Source: an uncultured Granulosicoccaceae bacterium
GTDB lineage: Bacteria > Pseudomonadota > Gammaproteobacteria > Granulosicoccales > Granulosicoccaceae
DNA: 12,114 bases
Direction of reading: 5' to 3'
NCBI GenBank assembly: GCA_937951695.1
Contig: CALFBL010000157.1
Coordinates: 1 to 12,114 of the forward strand
Shown one piece after another: positions 1 to 6,868 of the stretch. The translations under genes were made by a program, and so were the position numbers. Each line of letters begins with the position of its first letter. The stretch's first letter is position 1. The notes below the pieces were generated by a model. The model searched no databases. It was given only the letters and a program-made list of their open reading frames with translations, and was not told the origin of the DNA.

Positions 1-597
1 AGCGATGTACGCTGGCATGCGCCCGCGCAAGGCATCAAGTACGATGCGTCCGGTTGGAGTGGGTTTTATGTCCCCCGGACCGATGGGCGTGGACGGGTTT
101 ACGATAACTACCGGTGCGCCCTGATCGGCAATCAGTTCAGACACGGCCTGTTCTGCGAGAAATTTCGAGCGTTTGTAGTGACCGATCATGTCAGATTCGG
201 TGGTGGGGGACGACTCGTTCGCGACTCCCTCTTTTGATGGGGGTTTGATGGTCGCCACACTACTGGTGTAGACAACTCGCTGCACATCGGTATCCATGGC
301 TGCGAGCACAACATTACGACTGCCTTCAACGTTTATCGAATACATAGTGTCGGGGTCGCGAACCCACAGTCGGTAATCCGCGGCGACGTGGTAAACATAG
401 TGACACGAATCCATCGCCCGTCTTAGTGACGCGGCATCTCTGAGGTCTCCAATCGCTAACTCCACGGGAAGGTTCGATAGGTTTGACGTATCCGCGCCTT
501 GACGAACAAACGCTTTGACGGGTTCGCCTTGTGCAGCCAAAGCGCGACACAAAGCAGCTCCAACAAATCCGTTGGCACCGGTAACGAGTGTGGTCAT
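1..597 (-). CDS. hpnA: Hopanoid-associated NAD-dependent sugar epimerase HpnA (3' part missing)
   Basis: An extended short-chain dehydrogenase/epimerase of which the first 199 residues are visible; the gene runs off the left edge. The N-terminal Rossmann fold shows TGANGFVG (residues 6-13), a VAADYRLW segment (71-78) that is strongly characteristic of HpnA, the catalytic TSS (111-113) and YKRSK (141-145, YxxxK). It then shows the conserved VNPSTPIGPGDIKPTPTGR stretch (166-184). Family members are found in hopanoid loci and are thought to act on a sugar of the hopanoid side chain, but the exact substrate is not settled. The start ATG shares ATGA with the hpnN stop and has no ribosome binding site of its own, which suggests translational coupling. 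It is the last visible gene of the squalene synthase-hpnG-hpnN-hpnA operon. Identification is by recognised sequence pattern plus context. Confidence 0.92.
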   Translation of the reverse strand, partial: MTTLVTGANGFVGAALCRALAAQGEPVKAFVRQGADTSNLSNLPVELAIGDLRDAASLRRAMDSCHYVYHVAADYRLWVRDPDTMYSINVEGSRNVVLAAMDTDVQRVVYTSSVATIKPPSKEGVANESSPTTESDMIGHYKRSKFLAEQAVSELIADQGAPVVIVNPSTPIGPGDIKPTPTGRIVLDALRGRMPAYIA

Positions 598-3212
598 TTT
601 GATTTCAGTGATAACAGTGCGGGCAGCAAAAGCAGCATGACTACCACGTTGATGATAAGACCGATGGTCAGTAGTTGCCCCATGCTAGCCATGCCCAGAT
701 GACTGGATATTGCGAGATTGCCAAAGCTCGCCAGTGTAGTGAAGCTGCTGTACAAAATGGCGCGCGCGGTGCTGGTGGTCAGCAAGCTGGTGTGTCCCTG
801 CATGTGTTGTTCAGAGCGGTGCACCAGGTGAATGCCCGCGTCTACGCTGATGCCGAGCAACAGTGGCATGGCAATGATATTGGCAAAGTTGAACGGCATA
901 CCCAGTAACACCATTACTCCGGCGAGCAAGATCGCGGAGACGACCAGTGGTATCAATATGACCAACAGATTTTTTTTATCCCTAAGCAGAACCAGCAAGA
1001 AAGCACTGATGACTAACAGAGCGGTGATCAAGGCGGTTCGGAACGCAGAATATATCGTATCGCCGGAGCGCTCATTTACCACTGGAAGACCGGTGGCGTT
1101 TGCGGCGACTCCAGTAACTTCCTCGGCAAACTGTCGCGAGTTATCCGGATCGCTGACATCGTTAGCGGGAATCACCTGTAAGCGCTGTTGACCGGAAGCT
1201 GCAATCCAGCGCGCACGAAATTCTTCCGGAAAGCTATCCGAGTCCAGGGGTTGCGGGGACAGTTGCGAGGCTAACAGTTGCATCGCGTTGGGTAAATCGC
1301 CTAACACCGTGTGTTGAATACGGGTCAGAAATTTCTGCTGTGCACCGACATCGAGTTGATCCAGTTGCGTGATTATCGCATTCAGGCTCTCGTTAAGTGT
1401 AATTTTGTCGTCATGATTTGCTGTGTTGTCGATGTGGGTCAAAGTCTCTTGCAGTGACTGTATAGCGGCTGTCGTAGAGTCAACGTCAATGTTCACCAAT
1501 GCCGGGAATTCGGTGAATTCATCCCCCATCAGCAAATCGATTTCATCGACCAGCAGGAGTTGGTTGTCAACGTCGGCTGGCTGGAAACTGGAGAGGCTCA
1601 GCGCGTACTCAACACTGGGCAGTTGTTCGAGTTTGTCGCGCAGCACTTCGACGTCGGTGTTGGCGTCAACCACTACAGACAGTGAGCGTAAGGCTGTGTC
1701 TGGGTCTCTGCTGAGATCCTTAAACGTCTGTACGGATTCGGTACTAGGGTCACGCAGTAACATGGGGTCTTTGTCGAACTGCAGTTTGGGAAGATTGAAC
1801 ACTGAGACAACCGCAGCCACTAGCGTGAACGCAACAATAAAACGCGGCGCTTTGAGCAGCCATGACAAAGCTGGGCCTGCACGCCAATGGCTGGATGCAC
1901 GACTTATTCGCATGCCTTGTGGGAACGCCAACCAAACCAGCGCCGGTAACAACGTCATCGAGACAATCAGGCTGATGAACATGCCAGTACCGGAAATTAG
2001 TCCCAGTTGCGATAGGCCAACAAAATCGGTTGGCGCAAAGGCATAAAATCCTGCGGCGGTGGTCAGCGCACAGATAAACAGCGCGCCACCCATGTTTTCG
2101 CTGGTATCGAGCAACGCCATGTGTAAATCCGGATTGGATGCCAGACGTTCGCGCAACAGTAGTAAATAATGGATTACGAGATCAATGCCCAGACCGATAT
2201 ACAGCACGGCAAAAACAATCGATATGACGTTTAGACTGCCAAAAGCAACGGCTGCGAACGCGGCTGTGGCAATCAGTCCGGTGATCAGCGTCAGCAGGCC
2301 TATCAGCACCAAACGCCAGCTGCGAAATGCGAGTAGCAATATTAACAGCACGCTCACCAGTGCCAACACAGCGGTTGTTACGGTGTTTTCATTAGCCGAT
2401 ACCAATTCTTCATCCGCAAGTGCTACCTCTCCAGTTAGTCGTACGCTCACTCGGTTGTCGTAGGCCTTCGATGTTTGTGCACCCAGTTCGCGTATTGCAT
2501 CGAGGACGCGCATCGCCGGTCGCGGCTGCTCAGTGTCGAGCACAGGTTTTACCAATATTAGTCGACGGGCCGGTTTGTCGGTGTCACTGGTTAGGCGCGA
2601 CCAATCCAGCAAGGGGCCGCTGTCATTGTTCGTGCTCGCTTGCAATGAGGTGGCCAGGCGTTGGACAAAAGCTGGCGGAACTGCGCTTGGATCGCTAGCG
2701 TAAGCGTTGCCCAGTAGGTCAAAAAATTCGTTGATCGAATAGTGATTTCTGAGCCGGCCAATTAAAGGTTGTGCAAACGCCACGTCATCGGTGAGATCGT
2801 AAAGCTCGTCATCACTAAGCAGCAATAATTCCTGTCCAGCCAGTGGCGCATTTACCGTAGCCGAGTATTGGCTGACCATCAGGTTGTCGGTATTCGCGAG
2901 TTTGTTTTCTAGCGTCGTTACAGCCGCCTGTGCCAAACTTTCAGTTTCTGCGTCAACGACCACAACCAGTAGCCGATAGAGTTGTGGAAACTGTTCCCGA
3001 AATTCATTAAAGTCCTGACGCCATTCAAGCTGGTCAGAAATCATGTCTTCTGTGTCGGTAGATATACCCAGATTGTTAAGAGTAAACAGTGTGCAGAATA
3101 CGGCGAGAGCCAGCATGGCTACTAGGGTAACGATGGCATGGCGAATGACGACACCTGTCCACTGTCGGAGCATTCGACGAGCGATGCGTGATACGTGTCC
3201 TTGGTCAGTCAA
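594..3212 (-). CDS. hpnN: Hopanoid-associated RND-type transporter HpnN
   Basis: An 872-residue inner-membrane protein of the RND/MMPL superfamily. It is built as two repeats, each with one membrane helix, a large periplasmic loop and a block of about five helices. Hydrophobic segments lie near residues 24-46, 277-296, 301-323, 328-354, 376-393, 401-429, 457-474, 724-743, 748-770, 774-796, 820-836 and 842-868. The fourth-helix signatures GLGIDLVIH (340-348) and GISVDAGIHLVHR (787-799) carry the acidic residues D344 and D791 typical of proton-driven RND pumps. STDTEDMIS (51-59) is the family's first-loop motif. In characterised bacteria HpnN moves hopanoids from the inner to the outer membrane. 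The start used is TTG, overlapping hpnG by 8 bases; an ATG at 3173 (residue 14) would remove the overlap but has no visible ribosome binding site either. It ends in a 4-base overlap with hpnA. Confidence 0.93.
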   Translation of the reverse strand: MTDQGHVSRIARRMLRQWTGVVIRHAIVTLVAMLALAVFCTLFTLNNLGISTDTEDMISDQLEWRQDFNEFREQFPQLYRLLVVVVDAETESLAQAAVTTLENKLANTDNLMVSQYSATVNAPLAGQELLLLSDDELYDLTDDVAFAQPLIGRLRNHYSINEFFDLLGNAYASDPSAVPPAFVQRLATSLQASTNNDSGPLLDWSRLTSDTDKPARRLILVKPVLDTEQPRPAMRVLDAIRELGAQTSKAYDNRVSVRLTGEVALADEELVSANENTVTTAVLALVSVLLILLLAFRSWRLVLIGLLTLITGLIATAAFAAVAFGSLNVISIVFAVLYIGLGIDLVIHYLLLLRERLASNPDLHMALLDTSENMGGALFICALTTAAGFYAFAPTDFVGLSQLGLISGTGMFISLIVSMTLLPALVWLAFPQGMRISRASSHWRAGPALSWLLKAPRFIVAFTLVAAVVSVFNLPKLQFDKDPMLLRDPSTESVQTFKDLSRDPDTALRSLSVVVDANTDVEVLRDKLEQLPSVEYALSLSSFQPADVDNQLLLVDEIDLLMGDEFTEFPALVNIDVDSTTAAIQSLQETLTHIDNTANHDDKITLNESLNAIITQLDQLDVGAQQKFLTRIQHTVLGDLPNAMQLLASQLSPQPLDSDSFPEEFRARWIAASGQQRLQVIPANDVSDPDNSRQFAEEVTGVAANATGLPVVNERSGDTIYSAFRTALITALLVISAFLLVLLRDKKNLLVILIPLVVSAILLAGVMVLLGMPFNFANIIAMPLLLGISVDAGIHLVHRSEQHMQGHTSLLTTSTARAILYSSFTTLASFGNLAISSHLGMASMGQLLTIGLIINVVVMLLLLPALLSLKSK

Positions 3213-3921
3213 TGCACAGACCTGTTGAGAGCTCTTTAGTGACTCGCCGGAGCGTCCGAGATGCAGTAGCAGTGTGTCTTAAAATGGCGACCGTTGCGGG
3301 TAACTCGCGGGGTCGGAGCACAGTGCTCAGAAGAAAGTCGGCAGTCGTCCAGCCAGGGTTGGAAAAGCTGGCAATTGAATAAGGCAAGGGCGCGGTTGCA
3401 GGATCGAGCACCACTCGAAGACAGGCGAAGGGGATGCTCAGTCGCTGCGCCAATTCGGCGAGTATGCCCGACTCCATGTCGCAGGCGCTGCAATTGCTTT
3501 GCTCGTAGGCGTGTTGTTTGTCCTTGATTGATGAGAGTAGGCGAGCTGTATGTAACAAAGGCGTATCGGTTACGCCAGATGGAACACACGCTGCGATGAT
3601 TTGGCGTAAATCCGGATCGACCTCATAAGAGGTTTGGTCTGTAGTGACAATCCGCCGAGGCGCCAGACACGCGCCAGGGCTCAGAGCTGGATCAAGAGCG
3701 CCAGCGAATCCAATGGATACGATACCCAAACACGATGATTTAAAATAATCGTCAGAAATTTCTCGACAAGCTACCCCGACGGGAACCACAGTCAGTGCGT
3801 CGCCTGTTGCTTGAGGGCTATTCAATGCGCGCTTGATTTGGCGGACTTCAAAATCGGTGGCTGCCGCCAATGCCATTGTGCGAAGACTTTTTTGCAGATC
3901 CATCGTTGCGCTAAGGCGCAC
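3205..3921 (-). CDS. hpnG: Hopanoid-associated phosphorylase HpnG
   Basis: A 238-residue nucleoside phosphorylase-superfamily protein. HpnG removes adenine from adenosylhopane to give a ribosylhopane (phosphate), the step after HpnH. Visible signatures are GFAGALDPALSPG (71-83), the DMES segment (148-151, which contacts ribose and provides the glutamate in this superfamily) and RVVLDPA (169-175), which aligns with the purine-binding region. The C-terminal LRPRELPATVAILRH (202-216) is typical of HpnG rather than of MTA/SAH nucleosidases. The chosen start is GTG at 3921, overlapping the squalene synthase stop by 11 bases, with a weak AGG just upstream. ATGs at 3903 and 3876 are alternatives, and the recognisable fold begins only near residue 16. 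A futalosine- or MTA-hydrolase assignment is possible on sequence alone, but the operon favours HpnG. Confidence 0.87.
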   Translation of the reverse strand: MRLSATMDLQKSLRTMALAAATDFEVRQIKRALNSPQATGDALTVVPVGVACREISDDYFKSSCLGIVSIGFAGALDPALSPGACLAPRRIVTTDQTSYEVDPDLRQIIAACVPSGVTDTPLLHTARLLSSIKDKQHAYEQSNCSACDMESGILAELAQRLSIPFACLRVVLDPATAPLPYSIASFSNPGWTTADFLLSTVLRPRELPATVAILRHTATASRTLRRVTKELSTGLCID

Positions 3922-5032
3922 TGCCTGATTCCGCAGTTAACCGGTCGTTGCCAACGATCTTCCCGAGCGCTCCCGGATCGCATGCCACGAATTCGTTCGA
4001 ACGGGGTAAGCCCATAGCGGGAAATTTAAACCAGGCGCTGATCAGCCAGTCACTGTGTAGCGCCACGTTCAGCGTCTTCACGATGGTGTGGACTTGAGCA
4101 CGGGAAATTTTCACTTGCTCGCCGCTGTGGTAGCCCGGGTTATCTTGAATTTTTCGTAGCGTCGTTACCGCCATACCAATAGCCCAAAGGCAAAAACGGC
4201 GTATGCCTACTTCATTCTTAGGGATCAACTTCGTGTACGCCAATGCCGAATCAAGGTTCTGTCGAGCTATACCCACTAGGTGACTGATACCCTCGGTCAG
4301 TTCCTCGGATTTTTTTGCGTTCATTAAATCTTTCAGTTCTGCATCGTCTTTGGAAAAAACAGAACGCGGTAACCAGCAAGAGCCATCCTGCTGATCTTCC
4401 CAAACGTCTTTTAGGATATTGGTTAACTGAAGACCCTGGCCAAAACACAGCGACAGTGCCATCATTTCATCGCGCTGCTGTTGCATGGCGGGAGAATAAT
4501 CGCAAAACAGATCAGTGAGCATCTCTCCCACCACGCCTGCAACGACATAACAATAACGACTGAGCTCCTCGACATTGTTCAGTCCGTCAAGGCTCTTGCG
4601 GCTCTGGAATTCATACATGCCACGACTCATGATCGTCACGCAACGGGTCAAGGTACGCTGTTGTTCAGAATTTAGCTGCTGCGTCAGTTCGATCACTTGC
4701 GGTGTGGCCCGAACGAGCTCCAGCTCTTCATGCAATATGCGCTCAGACAGTGCCGGATACAGCCGATCAGCGAACACTTGAGCATCGCCGGTGCCGTTTA
4801 GCACAGACACAAACTCGTTAAAGAAGCCCAATTTGTCATCCAGTGACAGGTTTGGATCATCCTCTATGGTGTCTGCTATGCGGCACAGCAAGTAGCCATT
4901 TCCTACCGCGTACTGCAGCGCTATTGGTAACTGCGGTATCGTGAAGGCAAAGGTGCGTGAAACGCCGAGCAACAGGTGCGACTGGAGTTCCCATCCACTA
5001 GCGTTCGAAGCCGGTGGCATCTCGTTTGTCAT
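3911..5032 (-). CDS. sqs: Squalene synthase, eukaryote-like one-enzyme (farnesyl-diphosphate farnesyltransferase) type
   Basis: A 373-residue trans-isoprenyl diphosphate synthase of the squalene/phytoene synthase superfamily. It is expected to join two farnesyl diphosphates and, if it is a true squalene synthase, to reduce presqualene diphosphate to squalene with NADPH. Signatures are SRTFAF (25-30), the first metal-binding motif DTIED (54-58), RYCYVVAGVVGEMLTDLF (159-176, with Y160 aligned to the catalytic tyrosine of human squalene synthase) and the second metal motif DVWED (209-213). DTxED/DxxED and VAGxVG match FDFT1-like enzymes, whereas HpnC and HpnD usually carry a DDxxD-like first motif. 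It lacks the C-terminal membrane anchor of eukaryotic enzymes. It heads the hopanoid operon and is divergent from ispA, which supplies its substrate. An automated annotator may call it HpnD or simply phytoene/squalene synthase. Family is secure; single-step activity is inferred. Confidence 0.88.
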   Translation of the reverse strand: MTNEMPPASNASGWELQSHLLLGVSRTFAFTIPQLPIALQYAVGNGYLLCRIADTIEDDPNLSLDDKLGFFNEFVSVLNGTGDAQVFADRLYPALSERILHEELELVRATPQVIELTQQLNSEQQRTLTRCVTIMSRGMYEFQSRKSLDGLNNVEELSRYCYVVAGVVGEMLTDLFCDYSPAMQQQRDEMMALSLCFGQGLQLTNILKDVWEDQQDGSCWLPRSVFSKDDAELKDLMNAKKSEELTEGISHLVGIARQNLDSALAYTKLIPKNEVGIRRFCLWAIGMAVTTLRKIQDNPGYHSGEQVKISRAQVHTIVKTLNVALHSDWLISAWFKFPAMGLPRSNEFVACDPGALGKIVGNDRLTAESGSAP

Positions 5033-5058
5033 GGTGGCGTTCTCATAGTATCTTGTAT

Positions 5059-5087
5059 ATTATATAACTTAAATGCTACTATATGAA
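5059..5087 (-). promoter_or_regulatory. Candidate sigma70 promoter of the squalene synthase-hpnG-hpnN-hpnA operon
   Basis: On the minus strand a perfect -10 hexamer TATAAT (5064-5059) is preceded, after 17 bases, by TTCATA (5087-5082, four of six matches to the -35 consensus). The predicted transcript would start near 5052, giving a leader of about 20 bases before the ATG at 5032. The surrounding 40 bases are strikingly AT-rich compared with the flanking genes. The arms ATAGTA (5045-5050) and TACTAT (5077-5082) form an inverted repeat that brackets the -10 element. Confidence 0.6.
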
Positions 5088-5140
5088 GGGGTGTCTGCAA
5101 TGGTGCCTGTTGATTCTTGGTGGCGATTCTGCGTGGCTGC

Positions 5141-5166
5141 GATCTGATAAATTCAGTACTCAGATC
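5141..5166. promoter_or_regulatory. Perfect inverted repeat upstream of ispA (possible operator)
   Basis: GATCTGA (5141-5147) and TCAGATC (5160-5166) are perfect reverse complements separated by 12 bases. The repeat sits 29-55 bases before the ispA start and about 55 bases from the divergent squalene synthase -35 element. As DNA it could be a dimeric regulator site; as RNA it would form a 7-bp hairpin in the ispA leader. No clear ispA promoter or strong ribosome binding site was found around it. Confidence 0.35.
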
Positions 5167-5195
5167 ACATGTGTAGCAGTCAGAACCGGTGTTAA

Positions 5196-6131
5196 ATGGC
5201 GATACTCTGTCAGTCACATTCTAGCGAAAATACCGCATCCACGACCTTTACAACACGCAAAGACGGTTATCGCGAACGTGTGAATGCGTTACTGGAAAGG
5301 CAAATCCGTACAGCTTGTGACCCAGGCGAAACCTTAGGCCTCGCGGTAGAGTATGCCGTATTAACCGGCGGTAAGCGACTCCGACCCTTGCTGAGTTACG
5401 CCACAGCAGAAGTCGCTCAGGTTTCTCTGCAGGTGGCGGATGTTATCGGCGCTGCCGTCGAACTCATTCACGCCTATTCACTGGTCCATGATGATTTGCC
5501 TGCGATGGACGATGACGATCTCAGAAGAGGCCGGCCCACCGTTCACATCAAATTTGACGAGGCCACGGCGATATTAGCGGGGGATTCTCTGAACACCATG
5601 GCGTTTGAATTGCTGGCCAACCCGTTAGACGTTGATATCGACCCGGCGGTACGATGTAAGTTAATTCATCGGCTTGCCGTAGCCGCTGGCGCAAGAGGTA
5701 TGGCGGGAGGCCAAGGGCTCGATATGGCCTATTCAGGTCAGCCGGTTGACCAAAGCACACTTGAAGCGATGTTTAATCGCAAGACCGGAAAGCTGATAGC
5801 GGCGTCCATCATGATGACTGCGGACTGTGGCTCGAGCCTGTCTGCGGCACAGTACGCAGCACTCGAACGCTATGCCAATCTGGCAGGGCTGTGTTTTCAG
5901 GTTCACGATGACATACTGGATGTTACGCAGTCCGCGGAAGTTCTGGGTAAGTCACCTGGTTCAGACATACGTAACGATCGTTCTGCGTACCCAGCAAGAT
6001 TCGGCTTAACCAAAGCTCGTGAACGGGCTGTCGAGCTGCTTGACGATGCGCAACGATGCTTGGCAGATATCGGGCCTCAGGCAGAAGGTTTGATTTGGCT
6101 TACCAATTACATCGGAACGCGTAATCACTGA
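5196..6131 (+). CDS. ispA: Farnesyl diphosphate synthase IspA
   Basis: A 311-residue polyprenyl synthetase that condenses isopentenyl diphosphate with dimethylallyl and geranyl diphosphate to give C15 farnesyl diphosphate in the cytoplasm. Signatures are GGKRLRP (58-64, substrate diphosphate binding), the first aspartate-rich motif DDLPAMD (99-105) followed by RRGRPT (110-115), and the second motif DDILD (238-242). HAYSLVHDDLPAMDDDDLRRG (92-112 region) is almost identical to E. coli IspA. It has Tyr at the fifth position before the first motif, as in C15-specific enzymes. The conserved KSTYP segment reads RSAYP here. The start ATG gives about 15 extra N-terminal residues and has no obvious ribosome binding site, so the true start could be a little downstream. 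The gene is divergent from squalene synthase and convergent with hpnM. The usual partners xseB and dxs are not beside it. Confidence 0.94.
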   Translation: MAILCQSHSSENTASTTFTTRKDGYRERVNALLERQIRTACDPGETLGLAVEYAVLTGGKRLRPLLSYATAEVAQVSLQVADVIGAAVELIHAYSLVHDDLPAMDDDDLRRGRPTVHIKFDEATAILAGDSLNTMAFELLANPLDVDIDPAVRCKLIHRLAVAAGARGMAGGQGLDMAYSGQPVDQSTLEAMFNRKTGKLIAASIMMTADCGSSLSAAQYAALERYANLAGLCFQVHDDILDVTQSAEVLGKSPGSDIRNDRSAYPARFGLTKARERAVELLDDAQRCLADIGPQAEGLIWLTNYIGTRNH

Positions 6132-6179
6132 TTTGCGCTGCTGACTGATTCGGTGCCTGGTTGGCCTTACTTGACGAAT

Positions 6180-6207
6180 CTGCTGACGCTATCCCTCCCG
6201 TTAGCAG
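6180..6207. other. Stem-loop between convergent ispA and hpnM
   Basis: CTGCTGAC (6180-6187) can pair with GTTAGCAG (6200-6207) across a 12-base loop, with one G-U pair. A second copy of CTGCTGAC lies at 6138-6145 and could compete for the same right arm. It sits in the 92-base gap where ispA and hpnM transcripts meet, so it could slow or end transcription from either side. There is no U-run on either strand, so it is not a standard intrinsic terminator. Confidence 0.3.
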
Positions 6208-6223
6208 TGCGCGGTTAAATCCT

Positions 6224-6868
6224 CTATTCAAGCTCGTCGATTTGCTGCTCTATGTGCTGGAGTAATCCGTCGAACCCAGTGTCGCTGATGACGCGATTGT
6301 ATTCCGCTCGACGTAGTGCAAGATCGCTGACGCCATCGGCTATCACGTTGACGATCAACCACTGTTCACCTTGTTGATCAGTAATTTGTTCATTGCCAGG
6401 TTGCAAAAGATAGGAGAGTGGCACGGTGCGTTCTTCCAACACGACACGGGCCATAACCTGAACGCGCGTCTCGCCTTGGGGTCGTGATTCGTCGATTACC
6501 AGCGTATCCGTACCGACATCGGCAAAGCGATTGGCGTAGCTGGCAATGCTTAGACGTTCGAACAGCTCGGTGAAGCTTTGCTGCTGTGAAGTATCAAGCT
6601 CAGACCAAGCGCGACGCAGTAGAAATCGACTTATGTAGGTAAAATCAAACGAATCCCGAACCACTGGCGCGAGCTCTTCAGCGCGTTGTTGAACATTCAG
6701 ATTCTGCTCGGCAGCAACCGACAGCAATGCCTCATGCAGGGCTGCAACCACTGCCGTAGCTTGCTCGATTTGAAGCCTACCTGCCTCAGCTGTGGCGCTG
6801 GACACAGTGAGTAACTCCAGCGACACAACCAGACAGGCTGATTTAAACAGGCGTCTGTTAACCCACAT
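6224..6868 (-). CDS. hpnM: Hopanoid-associated MlaC/Ttg2D-like periplasmic protein HpnM
   Basis: A 214-residue exported protein of the MlaC/Ttg2 (toluene tolerance) family in its hopanoid-associated form. Residues 1-27 form a signal peptide (positive MWVNRRLFK, hydrophobic ACLVVSLELL, likely cleavage after ATA). The mature part shows the family blocks DSFDFTYISRFLLRRAW (72-88), VQVMARVVL (136-144) and WLIVNVIADGVSDLALRRAEY (170-190 region), the last being distinctive for HpnM. MlaC-like proteins carry lipids across the periplasm, and a hopanoid ligand is inferred from context. The ATG at 6868 was chosen because it starts a clean signal peptide; a longer frame from 6979 would lie inside hpnH and bury the signal. 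The start overlaps hpnH by 11 bases. No MlaE/F/D-like permease genes are nearby. Confidence 0.88.
   Translation of the reverse strand: MWVNRRLFKSACLVVSLELLTVSSATAEAGRLQIEQATAVVAALHEALLSVAAEQNLNVQQRAEELAPVVRDSFDFTYISRFLLRRAWSELDTSQQQSFTELFERLSIASYANRFADVGTDTLVIDESRPQGETRVQVMARVVLEERTVPLSYLLQPGNEQITDQQGEQWLIVNVIADGVSDLALRRAEYNRVISDTGFDGLLQHIEQQIDELE

Noticed and set aside
1423..2046. A 207-codon open frame on the plus strand
   Set aside because: It lies wholly inside hpnN in antisense, is rich in Ser/Thr from complementing hydrophobic codons, and has no family resemblance; hpnN is clearly the real gene.
5029..5217. A 62-codon minus-strand frame upstream of squalene synthase
   Set aside because: It spans the AT-rich promoter region, overlaps the ispA start in antisense and resembles nothing known.
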